Source: JACPSX01 sp035288405 [NCBI: bacterium] (GTDB lineage Bacteria; JACPSX01). From it: 8,050 nt of DNA. The notes below the pieces were generated by a model. It was not told the DNA's origin and made no database searches. It saw only the letters and a list, made by a program, of their open reading frames with translations. The stretch covers positions 1 to 8,050 of the forward strand of contig DATEAK010000181.1 in the NCBI GenBank assembly GCA_035288405.1, given 5' to 3'. Both the position numbers and the translations under genes were made by a program. Shown one piece after another: positions 1 through 6,830 of this stretch (position 1 is the first letter of the stretch; the number at the start of each line of letters is the position of its first letter).

Positions 1-17
1 TGGGTTCTGGATCGCAT
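1..17 (-). CDS. Start of a further operon gene (5' end only, runs off the window)
   Basis: Only the first five codons are inside the window: an ATG at 17-15 followed by codons for Arg-Ser-Arg-Thr, with no stop before the edge. The case for a real start is the Shine-Dalgarno GGAGGAGG at 25-32, seven bases before the ATG, which closely resembles the one in front of binding protein A. It lies 70 nt after the stop of binding protein E on the same strand, so it probably continues the operon. The product cannot be identified. By context it could be the missing ABC ATPase, another binding protein or an associated enzyme, but that is inference only. Confidence 0.5.
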
Positions 18-87
18 TACGGTTCCTCCTCCGCGGGGAATGCACGCTGTGGATTCCGATCCTGTTCACCCACCATTGCTTGGAATA

Positions 88-1161
88 TCAACGGGCCGCC
101 AGCGCTTTGTAAAAGCCGGCCTCCTGCAGTTCCCGGACGAATTGCAGATTGAAAAAGCGCTCGGGCTGGGCCTGACAGGCTCCCGGGGTCTGGCCCGTCG
201 CGCACAGATCCTGTAAATCCGCCTTGATCCCCTCCGCTGTCGGAAAGGGAACTTCCTCCGTTAAGGGGGCAAAGACTTCATAAAGCCCCTGGAGCACGGA
301 GGGATCCTCGAGCCGGGTATACTTTGTCATGACTTGGATGGCGAAGGCCTTATCCTGCTTCAGACGATGGGCTCCTTCGGAGACAGCGGCCACCAAACGG
401 CGCACAGCTTCCGGATTGCTGTTGATGAGTTTCTGTGAGGTAGCGATCGTTACGGACTGGGTCTTGATCCCGAGCTCGGAGAGTTTGGCGAGTTCCCTGA
501 ACCCGGCCTTCAACGCGATCGTTCGTAACGGTTCGGAAAAGATGGCGCCGTCGATCTGTCCCGCGGACAGCCCGGCGAACAGGTTCTCGCCGACGCCCAG
601 GCTCCACATACTGACATCCTTGTCAGGGTCCATCCCCCAGTGGCGGATCGCCCGGCTCATGAGGAAAAACATGGAGGAGCTCCGTTGGTCGGTGCCCAGC
701 TTCTTCCCTCGGAGTTCTTCGGGGGTCTTGATGGTCGACTTCACGAGGATTGACATGTGCGGCTTGTTCACCAGGCCGGCAACCATGACGATATCCAGGC
801 CGCTCAAGTTGGCCATGGCGACCGTGGGCCCCGCGATGGCAAGAAACTGGAAGGTCCCTGTCATCATGGCCTCTATCGGACGACTGGCCATAGCCACGAA
901 GTCGAGTTTCCCGGTGAGGCCGTATTTTTCGAAAAAGCCCGCCTCTTTGGCTACCCATGGCACCCACAAGGAACCGCTGCGGGCGACGTAGGCCCCATTT
1001 AGCGGGATGCTCTTCTCAAGAGGAGGAAGTATTTCCAAAGGGGTTGGACTTCCCTGTTGCCTGGTGGCCGCCAGCAGGATCCTTGCTGGTAACAAGAGCA
1101 GGGAAGAAATGAGGATCAGGATTGCAGAAGTCTTGCAGGCTGTCGTCAGCAGTACTCTCAT
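88..1161 (-). CDS. ABC transporter substrate-binding protein E (NMT1/THI5-like, NitT/TauT type)
   Basis: Predicted periplasmic receptor of 357 residues, a usual length for the SsuA/TauA-like family. Residues 1-32 form a signal peptide: Arg2 and Lys10, a hydrophobic core at about 13-31, and likely cleavage near LLAA (29-32). The mature part has the family pattern of an early stretch (LWVPWVAKEAGFFEKYGL, about 65-82), then PEELRGKKLG near 147-156 and the lobe-2 segment AGLSAGQIDGAIFSEP near 197-211. The C-terminal pattern (VPFPTAEGI, then FVRELQEAGFYKAL) is shared with B and D, so the three look paralogous. Cys320 and Cys329 are the only cysteines after the signal and could form a disulfide. 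The chosen ATG has GAAGGG eight bases upstream and puts the signal peptide at the terminus. An ATG at 1293 also has a good ribosome site and would add 44 residues before the signal. Substrate unknown. Confidence 0.88.
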   Translation of the reverse strand: MRVLLTTACKTSAILILISSLLLLPARILLAATRQQGSPTPLEILPPLEKSIPLNGAYVARSGSLWVPWVAKEAGFFEKYGLTGKLDFVAMASRPIEAMMTGTFQFLAIAGPTVAMANLSGLDIVMVAGLVNKPHMSILVKSTIKTPEELRGKKLGTDQRSSSMFFLMSRAIRHWGMDPDKDVSMWSLGVGENLFAGLSAGQIDGAIFSEPLRTIALKAGFRELAKLSELGIKTQSVTIATSQKLINSNPEAVRRLVAAVSEGAHRLKQDKAFAIQVMTKYTRLEDPSVLQGLYEVFAPLTEEVPFPTAEGIKADLQDLCATGQTPGACQAQPERFFNLQFVRELQEAGFYKALAAR

Positions 1162-1203
1162 GATGTTTTCCCTTCTGTTGGACATAATGTCGTTTCTCTG
1201 ATC

Positions 1204-1220
1204 GGGCCCGTTCGGGACCC
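1204..1220 (-). other. Imperfect hairpin in the D-E intergenic leader
   Basis: In the 144 nt between binding proteins D and E, GGGCCCG at 1204-1210 pairs with CGGG at 1213-1216 and CCC at 1218-1220, giving a seven-pair stem with one bulged base and a two-base loop. A second weaker stem (GGCC-GTG with CAC-GGCC, one bulge) lies at 1243-1262. No U-run follows on the minus strand, so neither looks like a classical terminator. They might stabilise or process the mRNA between the two genes, or mask the start at 1161. Role inferred only. Confidence 0.25.
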
Positions 1221-1302
1221 ACTTTTGCGGCGATGAACCAGGGGCCTGTGCCTGCCACGGCCTCGCGCACCCCCGTTTCCCCGGTTCACCCATAGGGTTC
1301 TT

Positions 1303-1307
1303 CTCCT
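1303..1307 (-). promoter_or_regulatory. Shine-Dalgarno for an alternative start of gene E
   Basis: AGGAG overlaps the TAG stop of binding protein D (1306-1308) and lies nine bases before an ATG at 1293-1291. That ATG is in frame with gene E and would give a 401-residue product with 44 polar residues before the signal peptide. The spacing (12 nt after D's stop) fits the rest of the operon, but the extension does not look like a normal secreted-protein N-terminus. It may instead be a translated leader. Confidence 0.35.
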
Positions 1308-2316
1308 ATTGCCCATAGAGAGTCTTGATGAAGCCGCTGTTCTCAATTTCCTTTAGGAAACTCGTATCCACAAAGCTTGCCGGAGAGGCATCCCGGGCTT
1401 TTGGGTCCCGGGACCCGATCTCGTTCAATACGAGTTGAATCCCTTCCATTGTCGGATAGGGGACTTTGGGCATCACCTTGATCGCGTAGTGCTGGTAGGT
1501 TTCGTCCAGCATGTCCCGTTCCGTGGTGCGGGAGTATTTTGATAAAACCTTTATGCTGAATTCACGATCGGTTTTGTAGCGATGAAGGCCCTCCACGTAG
1601 GCCATCAGGTAGCGGCGTATGATGTCCGAATTACTGCGGGCGTAGGTTCGTGTGGTCACCACGCCGGCTCCCTGGTAGTCCACTCCGATGGCGCTCAAGT
1701 CCACGACCAGGTGAAATCCGAGTTTCTGTGCCCGCAGGTTCAGAGGGGAGGAGAGGACCCCACCATCGATGCTCTTAGAGGCCAGCCCTGCCAGGATTTC
1801 CTGTGATCCTCCCATTTGCATCAAGAAAACTTCCCGGTCCGGCTGCAGCCCCCACTTGTTCAAGATGTAGCGCAGAAGAAAGTCGTCCGAAGTGCCAAAG
1901 CGCGTGACCCCGAGCTTTTTCCCTTTCAGGTCCTGAGGATTCTTAATCTCGGATTTGGCCATGAGCTTCTGGCCGGGCTTATGGTTCGGTCCTGCCAGCA
2001 TCACCAGATCGGCCCCTGCGAGGTTCGCCTGGATCACAGCGGGAATCGCGATCTCAGCGATAGGAATGTCCTTGGCCAGCATGGCCTGCACGATTTTCGA
2101 GCTGCCCCCCACGTAAATCAAAGTCACATCCAGCCCGTGCTTCTCAAACAGCCCCGCGTCCTTGGTGACCCAGAGGACTCCCATGGACCCCACCGTGGTC
2201 GGATAGGCCACTTTGAGGCGGGTGATTTGGGCATAACCGGCAGGGGACCAAGCGGCCATCAGAAGGAGGAAAACCGGCAGGAGGTAAAACTTTGTGAGTT
2301 TTGGATAACGGACCAT
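1306..2316 (-). CDS. ABC transporter substrate-binding protein D (NMT1/THI5-like, NitT/TauT type)
   Basis: Predicted periplasmic receptor of 336 residues. The signal peptide has Arg3, Lys6 and Lys9, a hydrophobic core at about 10-23, and probable cleavage after GYA (27-29), leaving Gln30 first. The mature start (LKVAYPTTVGSMGVLWVTKDAGLFEKHGL read in two parts at 34-49 and 50-62) is the family's strand-helix that lines the ligand cleft. DLKGKKLGVTRFG (129-141), GGSQEILAGLASKSIDGG (169-186) and VVTTRTYARS (219-228) match binding protein B closely, as does the C-terminal FLKEIENSGFIKTLYG (320-335). B and D are therefore probable duplicates. There are no cysteines. GGGAGGG six bases before the ATG supports the start. 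It lies 42 nt after C and most likely belongs to the same transcript. Ligand unknown; nitrate, sulfonate, taurine or pyrimidine precursors are the known family range. Confidence 0.92.
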   Translation of the reverse strand: MVRYPKLTKFYLLPVFLLLMAAWSPAGYAQITRLKVAYPTTVGSMGVLWVTKDAGLFEKHGLDVTLIYVGGSSKIVQAMLAKDIPIAEIAIPAVIQANLAGADLVMLAGPNHKPGQKLMAKSEIKNPQDLKGKKLGVTRFGTSDDFLLRYILNKWGLQPDREVFLMQMGGSQEILAGLASKSIDGGVLSSPLNLRAQKLGFHLVVDLSAIGVDYQGAGVVTTRTYARSNSDIIRRYLMAYVEGLHRYKTDREFSIKVLSKYSRTTERDMLDETYQHYAIKVMPKVPYPTMEGIQLVLNEIGSRDPKARDASPASFVDTSFLKEIENSGFIKTLYGQ

Positions 2317-2358
2317 GAAGTTCCCTCCCTTCAGGTTTCATCGTGTCCGGTGGACGGG

Positions 2359-3240
2359 TTAACGCGACGTTTCGAGTTTGGATAGGTAACTCCGGTTCAC
2401 GTAGTTTTCAGGCTTTGCTCCGGAATTGTCCAACAACTTGAGGATCGTGGTAATCCCTTCCTCGTCGATTTCCATGGAAGTGATTCCGGAACCGGCAAAA
2501 TAGTAGTCGTAGGTCTGTAGGGCGGCTTTCTCCTCCGATCCCGTAAAGCTGCACAGGATTGAGACCGCTCGGTCTCTGTTGCGGGGGTTCTGAAGCCAGG
2601 ATCGGGATTCCTGGAGGATCCGCAAGAACCGCACTACTTCCTCCTCGTGAGCGGCAGCCCAATTCTTCGACACCACGACGACGGCAAAGGGAAACCGGGG
2701 AAAGACCTCACGGGAGTCGTACAGAACCTTGCAGCCGGCATCCAGGAGAAGAAAGTCCCAGGGCTGGGAGACCATTGTGGCGTCGACGTCGCCGGCCTTC
2801 ATCATCTGGGTGCGCCGGACTGGAGGACCGGCGTGAACCCAGTTGAACTCCTCAATCTTGAACCCTTGTCCCCTCAGGAAGTGTTGTAAGAGCAAGCTTT
2901 CCGCCGAGGACATTTCGTTGACGGCGAGCCGTTTGCCTTTCAATTCCGCTGCAGCCCGTATTCCGGAGGCTGCCAGGAGACGATAGGAGGGGCAGGTGAG
3001 AACGCTGGCGATGAGGCTCAGACGCTCTCCCGCGTCGATGGCCTTCAGCACGGGGTCCGGAATGGCGTGAATCACATCCAGTTTCCCGCGGGCCAGAGCC
3101 TCCACGGCCTGGAGAGGACTCGTGAAAAATTCCATCGTGCAGGTGATTCCGTGCCGGTCAAAGAGCCCCGTCTCTCGGGCCACGTAGATCGGCCAGTTCA
3201 TGGCGCTGCGCTGGATTTGTCCGTAGCGAAGTGTGGTCAT
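2359..3240 (-). CDS. Leaderless NMT1/THI5-like binding-protein-fold protein C
   Basis: A 293-residue protein with the family fold but no signal peptide. It opens MTTLRYGQIQRSAMNWPIYVA, already the first strand of the mature domain (compare about residue 27 onward of B), followed by ETGLFDRHGI (23-32), ALARGKLDVIHAIPDPV (48-64), ELKGKRLAVNEMSSAES (99-115) and GDVDATMVSQPWD (150-162). It has four cysteines (34, 83, 170, 230), whereas A, B and D have none, which fits a cytoplasmic location. It lacks the CCCFC motif of true THI5 pyrimidine synthases. The ATG has TGAGG five bases upstream, and that site overlaps the stop of B with only seven bases between the genes, so translation is probably coupled. 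Extending the frame upstream would only read through B's end. It could be a cytoplasmic ligand sensor, an enzyme on this fold, or a receptor exported another way; function not known. Confidence 0.85.
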   Translation of the reverse strand: MTTLRYGQIQRSAMNWPIYVARETGLFDRHGITCTMEFFTSPLQAVEALARGKLDVIHAIPDPVLKAIDAGERLSLIASVLTCPSYRLLAASGIRAAAELKGKRLAVNEMSSAESLLLQHFLRGQGFKIEEFNWVHAGPPVRRTQMMKAGDVDATMVSQPWDFLLLDAGCKVLYDSREVFPRFPFAVVVVSKNWAAAHEEEVVRFLRILQESRSWLQNPRNRDRAVSILCSFTGSEEKAALQTYDYYFAGSGITSMEIDEEGITTILKLLDNSGAKPENYVNRSYLSKLETSR

Positions 3241-3247
3241 GGGTTCC

Positions 3248-4240
3248 TCAAGGGTAGAGTTTCTGCAAAAAGCCGCTCGTTTCCAGTTCCTTGACGAAGT
3301 GGTCATCGTAGAAAGTGGTAGCCGGAACGCTCTTGACCTGTGGTGTCGTCGCTGCCACCTCATCAATGGCGCTCTTGACGGCGTCCGGAGTGATGTAGGG
3401 AGCCTTCTGGAGAACCTTCAGAGCATAGAATTGGTACACCCGGTCGATGATCTCGGGATCCTCGGTCCGCGTGTACTTGATCAGCGCCTTCTTAGCCAGG
3501 GCTTCATTGGTCTTCATGCGCCTGGCGCCGATGGCGTATGCTCTCATGAACTTGTTGATGTCTTCCGTATGGCTTCGAATGTACGTCCGGGTGGTCACGA
3601 TGGCGGGATTCGGGTAGGGGATTCCCATGGCGGTGATATCGAAGAGTTCGCGAAATCCGAATTTCTCCGCCCGCCACATGGTCGGAGGGGAAAGGATGCC
3701 GGCATCGATGCTCCCCCCGCGGAGTCCCGCCAGGATTTCCCCGATGCCTCCCAACTGGAGGAGGGTCACGTCCTTGCCCGGGACCAGGCTGTTACGCTCC
3801 AGAGCGATTCGCGCCGAAATGTCCGTGGCGCTTCCGAATCGGGTGACCCCGATCTTCTTTCCCTTGAGATCAGCCATGGTCCGGATCTCGGGTTTGGAGA
3901 TGAGGGAGAAGATGAAGCGGTCAACGGAGATGCCGATGATCGCCAGATCCGCTCCGGACTGGGTGGCCCGGATGGCGGCCCCGCCGTTGGAGAATCCGAT
4001 TTGCACATCGCCGGCAATCAGGGCCTGGGTCAAGAGAGTACCGCTGCCGATGTAGAGCGTCTGAGCTTCCAGGCCCACTTCCTTGAAGGCTCCGGTGTCG
4101 GCTGCGACCCAGAGGGGCAGGTAATTGCCGCTGATGGACCCGTAGGCAATTCGCATAACAGTCTGGGCTGCAACGGAAGAGGAAATTCCAGCCCACAGGA
4201 AGAATCCTAAAAGAAGGGTGCCAAGTCGCTTCCAATTCAT
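3248..4240 (-). CDS. ABC transporter substrate-binding protein B (NMT1/THI5-like, NitT/TauT type)
   Basis: Predicted periplasmic receptor of 330 residues. The signal peptide has Lys4 and Arg5, a hydrophobic core at about 6-19, and likely cleavage after VAA (23-25) before Gln26. The mature domain begins with MRIAYGSISGNYLPLWVAAD (29-48). DLKGKKIGVTRFG (124-136), GGIGEILAGLRGGSIDAG (164-181) and IVTTRTYIRS (214-223) are the same signatures as in D, and the end FVKELETSGFLQKLYP (315-330) is the same C-terminal helix. No cysteines. The ATG is chosen because GAGGAG lies six bases upstream and the signal peptide starts there. The same frame stays open to 4960, but that part lies antiparallel-free inside the permease 2 gene and is a shadow. 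It follows permease 2 by 14 nt, making B the receptor closest to the permeases on their downstream side. Confidence 0.93.
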   Translation of the reverse strand: MNWKRLGTLLLGFFLWAGISSSVAAQTVMRIAYGSISGNYLPLWVAADTGAFKEVGLEAQTLYIGSGTLLTQALIAGDVQIGFSNGGAAIRATQSGADLAIIGISVDRFIFSLISKPEIRTMADLKGKKIGVTRFGSATDISARIALERNSLVPGKDVTLLQLGGIGEILAGLRGGSIDAGILSPPTMWRAEKFGFRELFDITAMGIPYPNPAIVTTRTYIRSHTEDINKFMRAYAIGARRMKTNEALAKKALIKYTRTEDPEIIDRVYQFYALKVLQKAPYITPDAVKSAIDEVAATTPQVKSVPATTFYDDHFVKELETSGFLQKLYP

Positions 4241-4254
4241 CGCAAGCTCCTCAA

Positions 4255-5067
4255 TTATGTTTCCAACGTACCGCGATACCGGCTGAAGCGGGCCAGTAGG
4301 ATTCCCATGATCCAGTTGGCGACACCAGCCAGGACGAAGATGAGAACGATGACCGCATACATGCTGGCCAGGTTGAACTGGCTGTAAAAGCCGATGGCCA
4401 AGAAACCAAGCCCGCCCCGCGACAGCTTGATTTCGCCCAGAAAGGTGCCAATGATGGTGACTCCCATTCCCAGCCGGAATCCCGCAAACAGGTGACGGAG
4501 GATTGCCGGGAAGTAAACCTTGGTATAAATCTGGAGGGGGCTGGCCCGAAGTGACCGGGCAACGCGGAGGAGGACGGGGCTCACCTCGCGCGCTCCCGTC
4601 ATCGTGCAGATCACAATGGGGAAGAATCCGGAGAGCGCGCCGATCGCCATCTTGGATCCCGTATCGAGTCCAAGGAGCATAAGGCAGATGGGGAAGAAGA
4701 TAATCTTCGGAGTTGCGGCCAGGTAGAGAAAGACGGGCTCGGATACGTTCCGCCAGAACTTGTGGGCTCCTAATAAAATGCCCAGACCCACGCCAATCAC
4801 AGCGGCCACGGCAAAGCCCAGCCCGATTTCGTAGAGGGAGATCCACAGATGGGGCCAGAACTCGCCACTGGCGAGCAGGTTCCAGACCCGAACTGCGACG
4901 GTGAAGACCGAGGGGACGAGCTCTTTGAAGATGATACCCGTCCGGCTCACGGCTTCCCAAAGGACCAGGAATGCCAGGATGCTCACGCCCTGAATGACTG
5001 CCGTGTCCGGGATTTTCCCGAGGAAGTGCCTTTGGGTCTGGAACCGGCGGGTCGCTTCCGCGTCCAA
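4255..5067 (-). CDS. ABC transporter permease 2 (SsuC/TauC-like, BPD_transp_1)
   Basis: Inner-membrane subunit of 270 residues, normal for NitT/TauT permeases. Likely membrane segments lie at about 24-42, 78-101, 110-133, 137-156, 194-213 and 233-256. The cytoplasmic EAA loop that docks the ATPase is at about 159-190 (GAREVSPVLL, then VARSLRASPLQIYTKVYFPA). In it the usual glycine is Arg174 and the usual Leu-Pro is Phe186-Pro187. GTFLGEI (207-213) and RGGLG (217-221) match the conserved end region. The start is TTG at 5067, immediately after the TAG stop of permease 1. GGAGGG at 5076-5081, eight bases before it, supports this, and no ATG occurs in frame before the second half of the second membrane region. 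With zero bases between the two genes, they are probably translated together and form a heterodimeric pore. Confidence 0.93.
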   Translation of the reverse strand: MDAEATRRFQTQRHFLGKIPDTAVIQGVSILAFLVLWEAVSRTGIIFKELVPSVFTVAVRVWNLLASGEFWPHLWISLYEIGLGFAVAAVIGVGLGILLGAHKFWRNVSEPVFLYLAATPKIIFFPICLMLLGLDTGSKMAIGALSGFFPIVICTMTGAREVSPVLLRVARSLRASPLQIYTKVYFPAILRHLFAGFRLGMGVTIIGTFLGEIKLSRGGLGFLAIGFYSQFNLASMYAVIVLIFVLAGVANWIMGILLARFSRYRGTLET

Positions 5068-5829
5068 CTATTTGACCCTCCGCTGTAAGTTATAGGACAC
5101 TGCGATGAAAATCATGGTCAGCAGGATGATTGCCGTAATTCCGGCATACATGTTATCGATCTGAAACCGCGAGTAGGCGGCCGAGACCATTTTCCCCAAG
5201 CCCCCGATCTCGACCAGGAATTCCACCCCGATGACGCTGACCAGCGTGAAGGTGAAACCCAGGCGCATACCGGAAAAGATCGTCGGGGCGGCAGCCGGAA
5301 GCTGGATTTTCCAGAAGATGACTCTCCGGGAAAGGTTCAAGCTCTGCCCGACCCGAACCAGCGTGCGGTTCACTCCCACCAAGCCGTCACGCATGCCCAA
5401 GATGATCGGGATGCAACCCGAGAGAAAGCCCATGGCAATTACGGCAGCCGGACTGCGGCCGAAGATCACCAGAAAAATCGGGTAGACCAGAATGATGGGA
5501 GAACCAAAGACAGCTCCCAGCAGTGTTTCGTAAGCGACCCCCCACCGTTCGTAACGCCATAGGAAGTAGCCCACCCCCAGACCCAGAACCAATGAGATTC
5601 CGAAGGAGATGGCCACTTCGCCCATCGTGATGAGAAACAATTTGGGGATCTCTCCTCCCGCGATTTCCTGCCATAGAGCCAGGGCCACTGCCGTTGGCTT
5701 GGACACGATCAGGGGGCTGAGCGTACCCCGGGAAACCAGGATCTGGATCATCGCCAAGGCTGCGGCGATGAACAGACAGCGAGTTAAGAGGACTTTGAGT
5801 CTTGCCACCGGCCGTAGCCCTCTTTCCAT
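5068..5829 (-). CDS. ABC transporter permease 1 (SsuC/TauC-like, BPD_transp_1)
   Basis: Inner-membrane subunit of 253 residues. Likely membrane segments are at about 12-33, 65-90, 98-122, 126-145, 184-204 and 226-245. The EAA loop is at 145-182 (GMRDGLVGVN, then RVGQSLNLSRRVIFWKIQLPA), ending in a normal Leu-Pro, but the glycine position is occupied by Asn165. EFLVEIGGLGKMV (203-215) is the conserved C-terminal segment. The ATG at 5829 is 10 nt after the stop of binding protein A and has almost no Shine-Dalgarno sequence. A GTG at 5808, seven codons inside, has AGAGGG at 5818-5823 nine bases before it and could be the true start, giving 246 residues. It is only distantly similar to permease 2, so the two probably make a heterodimer with a shared ATPase that is not in this window. 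Confidence 0.93.
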   Translation of the reverse strand: MERGLRPVARLKVLLTRCLFIAAALAMIQILVSRGTLSPLIVSKPTAVALALWQEIAGGEIPKLFLITMGEVAISFGISLVLGLGVGYFLWRYERWGVAYETLLGAVFGSPIILVYPIFLVIFGRSPAAVIAMGFLSGCIPIILGMRDGLVGVNRTLVRVGQSLNLSRRVIFWKIQLPAAAPTIFSGMRLGFTFTLVSVIGVEFLVEIGGLGKMVSAAYSRFQIDNMYAGITAIILLTMIFIAVSYNLQRRVK

Positions 5830-5839
5830 TCCGAGCGCA

Positions 5840-6823
5840 CTATTTCGGCAGGTAGCTCAGATCGACTAAGTCGTCGAGCTGCTGCTGTGTCAGTTTCTGC
5901 TTGAGGAAGCCGAATTCAACGGCCTTCTCGACCTGATATTCCAGACCGGCAACGGGAGCCAGCGCCACCCCTTTCCGGGGATGAAATTTCAGGGACTCTT
6001 CGGCTATTTCCGTAGGAATCTTGTTGAGCTTGGCGAATTCAGGAATTACGGTCTTCAGGTTGTCGTAGTTGTAGTCGAGTGCTTTCTGATAGGCCCTGAA
6101 GAAGCCCCGGGCTACGGATGGGTTCTTCTTGAGATAGTCCGCATTCCCGATGTTGACCCGGAACGTGATTCCCTGCAGATCGGGAAAATCGGATCCCCGG
6201 GCGACGATCCGCAGCGTTCCTTTTTTTACGTCTTCGATCCGTTGCGGCGGCACAGACCAGCCGGCGGCAATTTGCCCCGTCATGACCGCCGTGTAGTTGT
6301 CGGGCGTCCCGCCGGCTGCAACCGGTTCTATCTTTATGCCGGACAGCTCGGCCATGCGCAGCAGCACCAGATGGGTGGAAGACCCCGCACTGCTGAACCC
6401 GATCTTTTTCCCCGCCAGATCCCGAAAGCTCTTGGAAGGGGAATCTCCTTTCACGTACCAGAACATATCGACGCCGGTAAATTCCGCAGAAACGATCTTG
6501 ACCTTTGCCCCTTTTTCATACGCGCCGAGCACTCCGAAGGTGCCGTTGGCCCAGCCAAACTCCGCGTTGCCCGTGGCGACGGGCTGCAGTGTTTCCGCTC
6601 CACCCCGGGTGTAGAAGATATCCAGCTTGACCCCTTCTTTGGAGAAGAACCCTTGCTTCTCTCCTGTATCGAAGGCCATCGTCGTATCCCAGAGCCCCTG
6701 TTGTCCCACGGTGGCACGTATCGTGTTCGTGGTCTGGGCTTGAGCCAAGCTTACTCCCAGGATCAGGAATCCGATGGCAACCAGCCCAAGAGTGAGCAAT
6801 CTCTTCGAAGTTTTCTCATTCAT
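5840..6823 (-). CDS. ABC transporter substrate-binding protein A (first gene of the operon)
   Basis: Predicted periplasmic receptor of 327 residues. Lys4, Lys7 and Arg8 precede a hydrophobic core at about 9-25, with cleavage after AQA (27-29) and Gln30 as the new N-terminus. The mature domain shows the NMT1-like layout: FDTGEKQGFFSKEGVKL (51-67), ATGNAEFGWANGTFG (83-97), LAGKKIGFSSAGSSTHL (136-152) and MTGQIAAGWSVPP (181-193). It lacks the VTTRTY and ELE-SGF signatures shared by B and D, so it belongs to a different subfamily and probably binds a different ligand. No cysteines. The AGGAGGAGGA at 6831-6840, seven bases before the ATG, is the strongest ribosome site in the window, fitting the first gene of a highly expressed receptor-led operon. 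Permease 1 follows after 10 nt, which makes A the likeliest original partner of the permease pair. Substrate unknown. Confidence 0.93.
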   Translation of the reverse strand: MNEKTSKRLLTLGLVAIGFLILGVSLAQAQTTNTIRATVGQQGLWDTTMAFDTGEKQGFFSKEGVKLDIFYTRGGAETLQPVATGNAEFGWANGTFGVLGAYEKGAKVKIVSAEFTGVDMFWYVKGDSPSKSFRDLAGKKIGFSSAGSSTHLVLLRMAELSGIKIEPVAAGGTPDNYTAVMTGQIAAGWSVPPQRIEDVKKGTLRIVARGSDFPDLQGITFRVNIGNADYLKKNPSVARGFFRAYQKALDYNYDNLKTVIPEFAKLNKIPTEIAEESLKFHPRKGVALAPVAGLEYQVEKAVEFGFLKQKLTQQQLDDLVDLSYLPK

Positions 6824-6830
6824 CGTCTGT

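Noticed and set aside
2359-3240. Protein C as a true THI5/NMT1 pyrimidine synthase
   Set aside because: The CCCFC motif of that enzyme is missing, and the cysteines are scattered. Only the general fold is shared.
3241-3366. 42-residue N-terminal extension of protein C
   Set aside because: It overlaps the end of receptor B, is Arg- and Ser-rich without a signal peptide, and the start at 3240 has a proper ribosome site.
3233-4210. Plus-strand open frame of 325 codons
   Set aside because: Antisense to receptor B. Its composition is rich in Gly, Asp and His with no recognisable motif, as expected of a complementary-strand shadow.
4241-4960. N-terminal extension of receptor B to a 570-residue protein
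   Set aside because: The extra part lies within the permease 2 gene in another frame, and a signal peptide with a good ribosome site begins at 4240.
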